From Girardinichthys multiradiatus (taxonomy: Eukaryota; Chordata; Actinopteri; Cyprinodontiformes; Goodeidae): a stretch of 64,000 nucleotides of DNA. Location: contig NC_061813.1 of the NCBI RefSeq assembly GCF_021462225.1, positions 19,430,442 to 19,494,441 of the forward strand, given 5' to 3'. The first letter of the stretch is position 1, and each line of letters starts with the position of its first letter. The notes below the pieces were generated by a model. It saw only the letters and a program-made list of their open reading frames with translations. It did no database searches and was not told the origin of the DNA. Below are positions 33,619 through 45,541 of the stretch, piece after piece. The position numbers and the translations under genes were made by a program.

Positions 33619-35226
33619 GTCCTTCTCAAAATATTAGCATATTGTGATAAAGTTCATTATTTTCCATAATGTCATGATGACAATTTAACATTCATATATT
33701 TTAGATTCATTGCACACTAATTGAAATATTTCAGGTCTTTTATTGTCTTAATATGGATGATTTTGGCATACAGCTCATGAAAACCCAAAATTCCTATCTC
33801 ACAAAATTAGCATATTTCATCCGACCAATTAAAAGAAAAGTGTTTTTAATACAAAAAACGTCAACCTTCAAATAATCATGTACAGTTATGCACTCAATAC
33901 TTGGTCGGGAATCCTTTTGCAGAAATGACTGCTTCAATGCGGCGTGGCATGGAGGCAATCAGCCTGTGGCACTGCTGAGGTCTTATGGAGGCCCAGGATG
34001 CTTCGATAGCGGCCTTTAGCTCATCCAGAGTGTTGGGTCTTGAGTCTCTCAACGTTCTCTTCACAATATCCCACAGATTCTCTATGGGGTTCAGGTCAGG
34101 AGAGTTGGCAGGCCAATTGAGCACAGTGATACCATGGTCAGTAAACCATTTACCAGTGGTTTTGGCACTGTGAGCAGGTGCCAGGTCGTGCTGAAAAATG
34201 AAATCTTCATCTCCATAAAGCTTTTCAGCAGATGGAAGCATGAAGTGCTCCAAAATCTCCTGATAGCTAGCTGCATTGACCCTGCCCTTGATAAAACACA
34301 GTGGACCAACACCAGCAGCTGACACGGCACCCCAGACCATCACTGACTGTGGGTACTTGACACTGGACTTCTGGCATTTTGGCATTTCCTTCTCCCCAGT
34401 CTTCCTCCAGACTCTGGCACCTTGATTTCCGAATGACATGCAGAATTTGCTTTCATCCGAAAAAAGTACTTTGGACCACTGAGCAACAGTCCAGTGCTGC
34501 TTCTCTGTAGCCCAGGTCAGGCGCTTCTGCTGCTGTTTCTGGTTCAAAAGTGGCTTGACCTGGGGAATGCGGCACCTGTAGCCCATTTCCTGCACACGCC
34601 TGTGCACAGTGGCTTTGGATGTTTCTACTCCAGACTCAGTCCACTGCTTCCGCAGGTCCCCCAAGGTCTGGAATCGGCCCTTCTCCACAATCTTCCTCAG
34701 GGTCCGGTCACCTCTTCTCGTTGTGCAGCGTTTTCTGCCACACTTTTTCCTTCCCACAGACTTCCCACTGAGGTGCCTTGATACAGCACTCTGGGAACAG
34801 CCTATTCGTTCAGAAATTTCTTTCTGTGTCTTATCCTCTTGCTTGAGGGTGTCAATAGTGGCCTTCTGGACAGCAGTCAGGTCGGCAGTCTTACCCATGA
34901 TTGGGGTTTTGAGTGATGAACCAGGCTGGGAGTTTTAAAGGCCTCAGGAATCTTTTGCAGGTGTTTAGAGTTAACTCGTTGATTCAGATGATTAGGTTCA
35001 TAGATCGTTTAGAGACCCTTTTAATGATATGCTAATTTTGTGAGATAGGAATTTTGGGTTTTCATGAGCTGTATGCCAAAATCATCCGTATTAAGACAAT
35101 AAAAGACCTGAAATATTTCAGTTAGTGTGCAATGAATCTAAAATATATGAATGTTAAATTGTCATCATGACATTATGGAAAATAATGAACTTTATCACAA
35201 TATGCTAATATTTTGAGAAGGACCTG
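33616..35226 (-). mobile_element. Complete Tc1 transposon with intact transposase
   Basis: The element is bounded by CAGGTCCTTCTC...GAGAAGGACCTG with TA on both sides. Terminal inverted repeats are about 200 bp (33616-33815 and 35028-35226), close to identical, with the inner and outer motif spacing seen in IR/DR-type Tc1 elements. A single uninterrupted minus-strand transposase lies between them. A terminal repeat of the same family is at 1-177, and a decayed relative at 56661-57470. Confidence 0.93.
33894..34898 (-). CDS. Tc1 transposase, intact (334 aa)
   Basis: Cut-and-paste transposase of the Tc1/mariner superfamily, acting in the nucleus on the flanking terminal repeats. The length of 334 aa is within the usual 330-360. 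The N-terminal paired-like helix-turn-helix region contains KQEDKTQKEISERIGCSQSA, followed by GRKKCGRKRCTTRRGDRTLR with a GRPR-like basic hook and a second helix-turn-helix. Catalytic domain: first Asp in LFSDESKFCMSF, second in IFQHDLAPAHSA, Glu in SPDLNPIENLWD; the last two are separated by 34 residues (DD34E). The basic stretch may serve in nuclear import. No stop, frameshift or missing catalytic residue is visible. The start MGKTADLT fits relatives. Confidence 0.93.
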   Translation of the reverse strand: MGKTADLTAVQKATIDTLKQEDKTQKEISERIGCSQSAVSRHLSGKSVGRKKCGRKRCTTRRGDRTLRKIVEKGRFQTLGDLRKQWTESGVETSKATVHRRVQEMGYRCRIPQVKPLLNQKQQQKRLTWATEKQHWTVAQWSKVLFSDESKFCMSFGNQGARVWRKTGEKEMPKCQKSSVKYPQSVMVWGAVSAAGVGPLCFIKGRVNAASYQEILEHFMLPSAEKLYGDEDFIFQHDLAPAHSAKTTGKWFTDHGITVLNWPANSPDLNPIENLWDIVKRTLRDSRPNTLDELKAAIEASWASIRPQQCHRLIASMPRRIEAVISAKGFPTKY

Positions 35227-35268
35227 TATATATATATATACATATATATATACATATATATATATATA

Positions 35269-35300
<32 letters not shown>
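35227..35300. repeat. (TA)n microsatellite, right part
   Basis: TA repeats with CATA interruptions, continuing the target microsatellite. Confidence 0.88.
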
Positions 35301-36095
35301 ATTTAAATAAACACACACAAATATAAATAGGAGCTTTTTCATGTTTTGGATCTATAATGATTTGCAAATCATTTCTGTACAGAAATCAGACTAGTACCTT
35401 TCATTAGAATATTTTGTGTTTAGTTAATTGTTGTTTTTTTTTTTGTATTTTTCATAAAATTGGGATAACATTTTTGTGGCTCTCGACTACTTTCAACAGT
35501 TGTGGTGCCCATGGCAAAAAGTTTGGACACTCAAGGTTTAGAATGTAGGGAGCTGTTAAGGTTTACAGCACGCTGAGTAATTTACAATATTTAAGTTACA
35601 AAAATACTTTCAGTTCTCGGGTGTTTCAGGTTGTGCACAGAAGTGTGATTGTTAGAATTGTAGCTGCACAAGAAGAAGATCTATGATTTAAACTGAGCTG
35701 TGCAGTTGTTTTGTTGTTGAAATGTACCCTTCTGTGTAGATTTTCTCTTGATATTTCAGCTTCTTCCCTAGTCTAAATGCATGTTAGATCAACTGGTGAT
35801 TCTAGATGGATTTGTGAGTGTGGGTTTGTCCTTTTGTTATGAACTGGTGATCTGTGCCACCTGTGACAGCAGGGATAGGCTCCAGCCTTCACTGACCCTA
35901 AAGGTCATAAAGTGGGAATGGAACATAAATGGATATTAGTAGTTTTGTGGTTTTATGCATTTCTCTTCCACATCTGATGCCACAAGCCCTCCAAAAAAAA
36001 AAAAAAAAAAAAAAGACAGTTTTGTATTCAAATTACAAAGAATGGATGTGAGCAATATGTCTAAACTGGATCTCCTTTCCCTTTTAGCAGTGTTG
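35301..36095. other. cntnap2 intron; possible hAT end, SINE scrap
   Basis: 35478-35537 resembles a hAT terminus. 35835-35935 is a decayed SINE 3' part (GGGATAGGCTCCAGCCTTCA). A poly-A run lies at 35994-36014. No exon. Confidence 0.5.
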
Positions 36096-37045
36096 CTTAC
36101 AGTGCTTTACAAAAGTATTCATATCTAGTTTTGTCATGTTACAGCCACGAGCTTCAGTGTATCATATTGAAATAAAGTTGTGAAGTTAAAAGAACAACAT
36201 CCCAAACTTTCAGCATCTCACTTAGCACTGTTCAATGCATCATCTGAAATGGCAAGTGTTTGGTACAACTTAACACCACCCATCAACCTGAGTGCACTCT
36301 ACCCACCATGAAACACGGTGGAAGCAGCAAGATGCTGTCAAAATGTGTTTCTTCCAGTCAAACAGTGGAGATGGTCAGAGTTGACTTGAAGATGAAGCAA
36401 AATTAAGGGTAATACTGGAAGAAAACCTGTTAAAGTCTAGAAAATACTTGAGAAGTAGGAAAAGGTTCACCTTCCAGCAGAACTACAATCCTAAAAATCC
36501 AGTGGGAGCTAAAACAGAAAGGTTTAGATCAAAGCTTGTGTAAGTAAAGACCTAAATTTAACTGAGAATCTATGGCTAGACTTCTTTTTCACAGATGCTC
36601 TTCACCCAATCTGACTGGGCTTAAGTCAAAAAAGAAAAAAAAAACACCAATGAGTCTAAAAAATATATATTATTTCTATCTCAACAACCTCGTTGTATTG
36701 AAAATGTTGCATTTGATTCCATTTGATGTTTTGGCAGTGAAACAATACAGTTAAAGTTTGTTAATGACTTTAACATCTTAATGATTTGTATCTGGTTTTG
36801 TGCAGTGACCTTGAATGTCCTGAAAGGCGCCTGCAAATAAAGGTTTTTTGCGATATTGATATTGCTCATGCTGTAGTCATGTTGCCAAACAATAAATTTG
36901 TGATAATTGGTGTAGCCCCAACACCACAATTCCTTGTTTATTTTATAAGGTTCCAATAAGATACATTCAAGATAGTTTTTGCAATGTAATGAAAGGTGAA
37001 ACGTTGAAGGGCTAGGTGTGAAAACCTTTTAGGGCACTTTTATTC
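36096..37045 (+). mobile_element. Tc1 fossil
   Basis: The left end ACAGTGCTTTACAAAAGTAT and right end GGTGTGAAAACC...AGGGCACTTTTA resemble decayed Tc1 repeats. The interior keeps phrases of the transposase gene (CATCTCACTTAGCACTGTTC, CATGAAACACGGTGGAAGCA, ACCTTCCAGCAGAACTACAA). No reading frame. Confidence 0.65.
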
Positions 37046-37926
37046 TGAAACCCAATAATGATGGTGTGGTGAAGGCTTCTTAAAAACTGTGGGAACACTG
37101 GTTTACAAGCATGCAGCTGTATCAGTGCTCAGTTTAAAATTGTCAAATTGTTATTGTGAGCAGCTTTCATATACAAGCCTAAACCTCCCAAACACCTTGA
37201 GGTCTAAACAACATCATCCAATAAGAAGTAAGCTGTAAGGCAATATATCTTTTACATTTTGTGTTAGTCTGTCTTTATGATGCTGTTTTACGTTTGTTCC
37301 AGCAAATTTCTGTTTTCCCCATCATTGCTGCCCTGTCACATCACTGATTTGCAACAGCATTTTAACTTCTCATCACTGGTGGTCAGTAAAGTACACTGAT
37401 GTTAGACAGGAAATTAAATATTGGCTTTTCAGTGTGTTATGGTGGTAATCCATAAAACGTACATAATTAAAGTCAGCCAGTAACGAATGCAATGTGTTCA
37501 ACTAATATAACTGAAAACAGGAAATTGATTGTGGAATGCATATGGGTGTAAGAGTGGACATGCATGAGTACAGTGAGACCATATGTGACATAAGGGGTGT
37601 GTTTATATGTGTTTGTTAGGTCTGTGTTTGATTTGATAAGCTTATGTGTTACTGTGTGCCCTTTTAGCGAATATTGCTGAAACGGCTAATCTATTCCAGT
37701 GTTAAGTAGGATGCTGAGAAATGGGGCAGGACAAAGCACAGTCCAATTAGAACTGAAGCTGTTGAATTAAGGGCTCTTTAGGGAAATCTATACAACTTGG
37801 GTGTACTGTACCAGGTGGTTTAGTGGATGTGTGAGTTTTTGAGAGGAATGTGTCTGTGGTGCATCCTGAATGCATCCACATTAATTCTCTTTACAGACTG
37901 CAAAATTGTGACCAGCTTTTAGTCAA

Positions 37927-37969
<43 letters not shown>

Positions 37970-40430
37970 GTTATTTTTCTGGTTCTCTCTGGCTTCCAGT
38001 TTGTAGACTAAATATCCGGGTGCATCAAAGTCCACCCTTGGCAGTAATTACAGAGCTTGCTGGAGCATAGCCACAGCACAAACAACAGGCGTTCACACAT
38101 TGACAGACACATTGACTGGCAGTCGCATACCCTCCTCTATTATCTTAACATCCTTTAGGGCCCGAACTGTGTCTGAAAGAGAAAAAAAAAAAAACAGAGC
38201 ACATGTACAACTGTAGAAAAATGTGAAACAGTTTACATTTTCATCAGCATTGTGTCCTTTAGCACTTCCCACTCCAGGCTTGTTTGTTACTGTCCATGTC
38301 TTAACCTTTGCGGTCTTGTTCCCCTCTAGCGACTGTGTTCTTCGTTTGATGCTTTCCCTCTCAGCTGTGAGTCACATTAAACTAGGCTTTTACCATATTG
38401 TGTGAAAAGGGGTTGGATTTAGTTAATAAAATGTGGATTTTGTTCAAATTGATGTTGTAATACATCAGCTGAAAGTCAATTCATTAAAATTGGTGTTTTT
38501 CGAACCCACAAAATTGCCTAAATGAGGTGCACAGCTGGAGAGAAATTTCAAACCTCCAAATTATACATAGGCTGATTGCTCAGAGACCGCAAGAAGAAGT
38601 GAGTTTTTTTGTAAATCAAATGCAAGATGTACTTGTTGTTCCTTTAAGAGAGCCACTTTGGTATTGTATCTAGTGATGAGGAGAGGGAAGGATGTCTGTG
38701 TCCATGATTTCTAGTAACTGCAGTCACTGAGATATCATGTTACACAGAGTGCTGCAGGTTAAAGTTATAGCCCTGGACAGCATGCAAAGTTGTTCGCAGG
38801 TATCTGTACAGAAAGCTTTTACTGGCATTGTCTCATGCTGCTGATAAAATTACTGTTCTTGTTTTCTCCTCCATGGTAAGGCTGGAACTTAAGGTTGAAG
38901 GCTGAGAAACCTCTCAGATTTCCTTGAGAAAACATAATACCTGTTGTGGTAGCATTCAGGATGGCTAGGACAACAGAAAAGAAAGTCCCCTTTTACAACT
39001 ACTAAGACTTCATAAGGTTTGTCATTGCCTTCACACTGAAATAAGGTTTTAAAAATGTGGCTCAATCCTGGACTTGGAGACAGTAGGACCATCTTAATCC
39101 TGTATTAAGGGAGTATTATAAAGCATAATGTACACAGGTACAAAACAAAAAAAAATATAAAGGGCAACTAACAATAGTCAAACAGTATCAGAAGTACTTC
39201 ACCGACAGTGAAATTATTGTCAGTTTTTCTGTGAAAAATTATTTGCAGGCATTACCAGGGTCATCAAATGCTGGTACGCTTTCCCAGTCTTTGATTGCAG
39301 ACTCATGTCATCATTATAGACATCTCAGTAGTCACTCTGCCTTTAGTCTGGTCCTCAGTAGATAAAATGCTATTCGGGAAAAAGATCAATTTATTGACAT
39401 TTGCTGTTTGATATATTTCACCTCCTTGTGGTTGTTTTGTTCATTTGCTGACAAAAGAAATATAATGCAATGAACTTTAATCATCAGTAAATCCATTGGA
39501 CAGCTATAAAAAAACAGAACCCTTTATTGTTTACAGCATGAGGTTATGTTTATGCTCCATAGTTTCTGTCATTTTATTCTATTGTCTGGTTGAACTACGA
39601 CTTGTCAATAAATTCACATTTAACCTTAGAGTTGCCAGAGTTTGTTTCCCCCTTGGTCAAGACCTTTTCTGCAGGTGTGAATGCACTGAAGCAAACCCTG
39701 GTCAGGACCAAACAACCTAGCCTAGACCCAGTTTTTGAGATAATCTCCTTCCGCTTCCAAACGGACTCTGGTGTGTTTTGCTTCTGGTGTGAAAATGAAC
39801 CGGCCTCGTTCGAGCCAACTACAGGAAACATATGCAGTTTTGGACCTAATGAGTAAGGCATCATGTGACAAATTAGCCCTTCAGTGTTGTTAATGCTACT
39901 ATTGCATGGATGCTACAAACAATGAGCCGTGGACAGACCTGGTGCAAAGAGGAGACACTGTGCCTCCTTGATATTTAGGTAGATGCACACTTAACCCAAC
40001 TTCTAGAAAAGAATGAGATCGTTTTCAGCATGTTTAGTGAGAAAATTAAAGAGAGGAGGTTTGAGCAGTCTCACGAACCATGCTGAGGTACAGTTAAGAA
40101 ACATTGCCAAAGTTATCTAAAGGCAGGAAATGCATTAAAGAAGTTTTCCGCTATTTCCGGGTCTGTGCTCTGTCCCGCCCTACTCATTTCTGTTCAATGG
40201 GAGCAACAATCATCACCCACATGACTTATAGTTCACTTGCAAAAAGTACAATGTGAAATCAAACCTAAATTAGTACTAATTATTTTATTCTGTAACACTA
40301 TGCTGCTTTGTCTAAAAAAAAAATGCTAATTAGCTTAATTTAAACACATAGAAATGGCTAAATGAATATAAAATGATTTACTATATGTAATTTTTTTCTG
40401 CTTTTCTCTCTGCTCCCTGTCACTCTCTAG
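37046..40430. other. cntnap2 intron; (GT)n microsatellite
   Basis: A (GT)n tract lies at 37929-37968. Otherwise AT-rich sequence with no exon or repeat recognised. Confidence 0.5.
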
Positions 40431-40574
40431 TTAAGTTTTGGGGGGATGCCATACAGTGGGAAGCCTGTGGGAGGTGGAAGAAAAAACTTCAAAGGTTGCA
40501 TGGAGAGCATCAACTACAACGGAGACAACATTACAGACCTGGCCCGCCGTAAGAAGCTAGACACTTCCAGCTTT
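40431..40574 (+). CDS. cntnap2: cntnap2-like exon E: end of laminin-G 1
   Basis: 144-nt phase 0/0 exon after the polypyrimidine tract CACTCTCTAG and before GTAAGT. It encodes [12 protein letters not shown], then [18 protein letters not shown] and [14 protein letters not shown]. The Cys in [10 protein letters not shown] is the conserved LamG cysteine that pairs with one near the start of the next exon. NIT is a possible N-glycosylation sequon. It aligns closely to CNTNAP2. Confidence 0.94.
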
Positions 40575-42426
40575 GTAAGTGAATTCTTATTTGTTTGCTA
40601 CTATACATAGATGCAATACATTTTGGAAGCTTAGAATGTTGAAAATGCACTCATAAGGAAGATTAATACCTGACACACTCTAAGTCACACTTACTAGACT
40701 TCAATCTAACAGGAGCAGGTTTGTTAATTAATCGACTTAAATTGTTTAAATATTCAGACACAGTTGAGTTTTCTTTTTATTTAGTTTTCTGTCCTTATGC
40801 TCCTGGTGTATCAAAACAAATACAGCATTTTACAATCATTACTGAGGCACAGTTTTTGTTGAATATTCAGTATTTTAGTAGCTAGAATAGATATTAATAT
40901 CATTCATATGTTTAATTTACATCAAATGTCCTAAACGTGGGTGGGTCCAGAGTAAGCTTTATGTTTTACCATTCTTTTGATCACAAAAATATTTATACTT
41001 TCCTGAATATAAGCATTTTTAATTATGTTCAAAAACGGTACTATGATTAGGTTTCAGGTAAAACAAAAATAACTGAATTTTATTTTAAATATTGTATTAA
41101 ACTTTTGTGGAACAACACCTCTGCAGCCTCAGTATCACACCTTGGATTATTAAGTATGGGTTGCAATCCATGAAAGCTCCAGTTCTCGTATGGCAGAGCT
41201 TTGCAGTTTTGTGGTCATTCAGGCTTCAAATTATGATTTGGATTTATTGAAGCAGGATTCTGTGGAGTTGTAAACTACAGTCAGTATCTAACCTACAGCA
41301 GATCTTCATCTTGGTAACCTAAGCGTTTATAAAATAATGTTTGGACTAGAGAATCAATCTCATGTTCAGTCAGAGTTGAGCCATTTATAAATTGTATTTC
41401 TGCATTCTTAAAAAAATCAAATCCAAGAAACTGGAAATATCCCTTAAATACTATAGAAACCACTCCTGGATGGTAAGAAACCACACACACTGGCAGATCA
41501 ATTCATAGCTGACATTGTTGTGACAGATATAGCAAAGAGTTAGTGCTTTTGATACTTGGCTGTTAAGCTGCCTGGACACAGTTTTATATTTTGCCAGTTA
41601 TGCTGGCGTCTTGAAAAACACGTTATGTGAGTTTAAATATTAGCAAATGAAGAAGATTTTGTGGAACATGAAGTCATGTAATATCTTTAAAATATATGCC
41701 ATGCTTTTGTTTTAAAAAACGTTGAAACAAAGGCAGACACAGTAGTTTGATAGATGTATTGGGTTGTGCATTAATATCTATTTTTAACTTGATGCTTTCT
41801 AAGCCTTAATCAGAAAACACAACTGTTGTTCATCCTTATGAAATTAAACCCTTTAAGCCTTTTTTATAAAACTTAATGAGTCTAAATTAGATATTTAAAC
41901 TAAACTAGATTCCCACTTGTATTGTCTTTATTGTAACAAGAGATAAAGGAAGCTAGTTTTGCAGTTCCTGGTGGTTTGTTTGGCCAGTTTAATATGCGCT
42001 GTTCCTGACAGACGACTTCATTCTTTATTTTTTTTTATTTTTTTACCGTGTCCTGTCCTGCAGAGTAGCGCTCTGCAGGACAGCTTTAAAACTCTGCTTG
42101 ATAATTATAAAAGAAACTTTATTATAAACTTCTTTGGGAATATTTCAATTGTTACGGACACGGAGACTGAAATGAAAAGGAAAAAAGAAGCTTGAAAAAG
42201 AGAGATGGGGCAAAAGGGAAAAAGGGGAGAAAAGGAGGAAAGAGTGGAGGAGAGAAATAAGGATGAAGAGAATACAAGATTACACCCTGCTTGCTTATAC
42301 ACCTGCAGCTGTTTTTTTTTGTTTTGTTTTTTTTGTTTTTGTTTTTTAAAATAGTACACGGGTACTCATGAATGTAAAATGTACTTAGTGAGAGGTGCAG
42401 CCCAATATAGAACATCTGTGTATCTG
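40575..42426. other. cntnap2 intron, nothing recognised
   Basis: AT-rich; purine-rich run at 42165-42265 and T/G-rich run at 42310-42345. No gene. Confidence 0.5.
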
Positions 42427-43965
42427 TCAACACCTGTAGCTAAATACCTGTGAGTTTGAGTGTGGACGTGCTTTTGTAAAAAAGGTTTCTCCACAAAAAT
42501 ATGCAATAGCGAGTGTGAGGACCCACAGACCTGCCCCATGGTCCCTGGACAGATACTGAGGAGATCCGAGCCACAGACATCCAAACGCGCCCCAAAGCAC
42601 CACCCAGCAGCGACAGTGCAGAAGCCCCAGGGAGCTGCAGCGATGAGCCCACAGGCCCCGCCGGCAGCCGTCCACGTCCGAGCAGATCCAGCCATGGACC
42701 CAGAGACCCAAGACCCCGGGACACACCACCCCCCAAGCAGAGGCCCGACATAGCCCAAGGGGCCAGGCCCCGGCAAGTAGCCACCGGGAGTGAGCCAGCA
42801 CACACCAAAGCAACCGGCCCAGGACACCGAGAACCACAAGTACACCAGCGGGCAGAGATTCCAACCAGCGGCAGGTAGTGTGGCGGGGAGGAAATAGGCC
42901 CCCCATAATATGGGGGGCCCAAGCTGATCCAGGAGAGGGAGCAGTCCAAGACCCAACCTGTCACAAAAAAACAAACAGGCACACACAGTCACAATCACCC
43001 ACTCCCACCCTCATGCATACACGTAAAATCACTTGCACTCAACGTAAAGACAAACAACAATGGACGTCATACACTCACTCACTCACACTCCCCATGCATA
43101 CCCTATACTCTCTGGTCCAGGTGCCGGTACCCCCTAGGGGCAACCAGCCCCCAGACCCCCTTCCCTCCTGGGGCAGAGACAGACAGACAGCGCCAGCACC
43201 ACCCAGACCCGGGTGAACCCGGCCCCCGCCCCCCGCCCCGAACCCAGTCCCCAACAACCCCCATCCACCTCCAGAGAGGTGGCTATGTACAAAAGAGGGG
43301 TCCACATGGCTCAAACCAACCTGCCAACTGGAGCCGCCCCAGGACGGAGCAGTCCCGACCCCCCAATGAGCTCCGATCCCAACCCCATGAGTCTCCCACC
43401 CCCAGTGAACCCCAACAAGAACCTCCCCACAGGGCCACCCCCAACAAGGACACCGATATCGAACACATGCCCCCGAACCCAAATGCACACCCCCACAGGT
43501 GAACTCCATAGCCGAGAAGCCGATGAAGCCACACCCACACAGCGCAAGCTCCACATACAGCCCCGCTCTAAGCACCCCCGCTGCAACCCGCTCTCCCACC
43601 ACACAGCGCCCCCAACGGCAAGGCAAGGGCCCCACACAACACCACCCCCGACCACTGGCCAACAGGGCAGACCCAACCGAGCACCGCACTCACAACAGGA
43701 CCCCCGACCCCGCACCATGACGGGGCAAACTCTACCAAGAGGTCCCCAGCCAGCGGCAGGCACCCAGGGCCAGTGACCCCCACCATGCCCCCCTGAGCCA
43801 CAAAAAACACTACATCACTGCCACTGCAACGACTGCCCAGGGAGAAACACTATCTAGCTCAGCTCCACCATCGCCGCCCAGCCGATCCAAACGCCGGTGA
43901 CCCCACGGCCTAGAAGTGGACACAACCCCTCCACCAAACAGGCTTTATTAAAATCAGCCTGTTAT
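42427..43965. repeat. C-rich, G-poor dispersed repeat (long copy)
   Basis: About 1.5 kb of strikingly GC-rich sequence in an AT-rich intron, with plus-strand C far exceeding G. It shares ~280 bp with 21961-22260. Overlapping open frames exist on both strands but have low-complexity Pro/Thr/Ser (plus) or Gly/Trp/Val (minus) content, no domain, and no conservation of frame between copies. No terminal repeats were found. Origin unknown. Confidence 0.65.
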
Positions 43966-45276
43966 ACCTGTGTCTTTAGGATCAGCTCAGATTTGGAGTC
44001 TGTGCAGAGCTGGTCACTTCCATTGGTGATGTTATTGATTTGCAACGAGGCTCCAGGCTAATTGGCAAAGTTTGGTAAACGTGGGGCCAAGTGTTGTAAA
44101 ATACAGACCACAACTAACTACCTCCTGACCTCAAACTCCACATCCCAAGGAAAACAGTGATTGTCCCTTGTGGTTTACTGTAGAAACATTAGACTCAAAC
44201 TCTGTACACAGTAAGGGGAATCACATCAACATATGTGGATATAAATAACTTTTTTTCTTTATTTAAGATCTAATGGTAAATATTACCTATAAATATACCT
44301 AAAGAGTACATCTATTTCAACTGATCATCTAGTCAGATATGTTTTGCTGACTGTGGTGTATTTCCTGGAAAAAGGAGATGCAGCTGTGTTTAGTATGCAT
44401 GGCTTAATTCCCTGTAAAACCTCCGGTTAACTGCTATGAGTCACTGAAAACTGGCTTTATGTGCAAATTTTCATTGATCTGTGGTTCTTTGCAATCTAAC
44501 TGTACATTCCTAAAGGTGCATTTGCCATTATGATTGGCAGTCAAGTGCTATTTTGCCCTGGATAGTTAAACTTTTTTTTATGCATCAGTTTGTTTTTCTC
44601 TTTCTCTTTCTTTGTACTTTGGTGTATGACATCAAACAACAAGTAGCATCACTAAACACAAACCCTCCAGTGACGATCTTACACCTATATCAGATCTTTA
44701 ATCTCTCTCCCTGTTTATCTGCGTCATTTAACATCCCATATAACTTCTTTTATTTATGGTGAGCTGGTTGAATAAATGAAAGCATTAATACCACAACTCT
44801 AATTATCCTTGATTCACCCATTTAGTTATTTCTAATCAAAAAAAGATCCGTTCTAAGATTTTAGAAAATCAAACACAGAAACACAATCAGGTACGGCAAC
44901 CCAGTATTAAATGTTTGCTGAAGATTTGAGAACAAACAGAAGGTTGAAAACATTCAAGTGAAATTAGAGCAATGCTTTTTCTCCAGCAGACAGAATTCAC
45001 CCAGAGTCCTGCTCAGACCCAATGTGAAAGACAGTATGAGCCAAAGATAGACGATGTAGTTAAGTCTGTCTTACAATTTAGCAACTGTTAGGGACATCTT
45101 AGGTTGAGAGGATATATTAAAAACAATACATGCCTGCAAAAGTGTCGTTCATATTACTGTGATTGTATGTCTTAAATAAGGCGTAGAATCATATACGACT
45201 TTGTTTAGTCATTGAAGATGTATTGATTTTCGGTTGTTTCTTATGTTTTCTCTTTTGTTTTTTAAATATGTCCTAG
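43966..45276. other. cntnap2 intron before exon F
   Basis: AT-rich; no gene or repeat recognised. Confidence 0.5.
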
Positions 45277-45282
45277 CAGCGT
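45271..45282 (+). promoter_or_regulatory. Tandem NAGNAG splice acceptor of cntnap2 exon F
   Basis: The intron ends TCCTAGCAGCGT, with two acceptor AGs three bases apart. Either choice keeps frame and differs only by one Gln at the LamG1/LamG2 junction. Confidence 0.6.
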
Positions 45283-45541
45283 AACCTGTCTTTCACCTGC
45301 GTGGAGACACACACCTTCCCAGTCTTTTTCAATGCGACAAGTTTCCTGCAGCTGCCCGGTCGAGCCAATCACAACACGGTGTCTGTGGGCTTCCAGTTTC
45401 GTACGTGGAACCCTGATGGCCTTCTGCTGTTCAGTAATCTTGATGATGGCACTCTGGAAATCTCCCTCGAAGAAGGCAAAATTACAGTTCATATCAATGT
45501 TACGACAGCAGCCAAAAATTACCGAGCGGACCTACTATCAG
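45280..45541 (+). CDS. cntnap2: cntnap2-like exon F: LamG1-LamG2 junction and first half of LamG2
   Basis: The exon opens after TAGCAG, a tandem NAGNAG acceptor. Using the second AG (45279) gives [20 protein letters not shown] and fits the family without an extra residue; using the first AG (45276) adds one Gln. It continues through the LamG2 strands [18 protein letters not shown] and [17 protein letters not shown] to ADLLS, with several NxS/T sequons. The donor is G|GTGGGT, exit phase 1. The next intron is about 16 kb and full of repeats. Confidence 0.92.

Noticed and set aside
33312..33629. Ile/Tyr-repeat peptide, 105 codons
   Set aside because: Translation of the (TA)n microsatellite.
42366..43810. 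Six overlapping frames of 80-210 codons on both strands
   Set aside because: They arise from the C-rich repeat; Pro/Thr/Ser or Gly/Trp composition, no domain, no conserved frame against the copy at 21961-22260.
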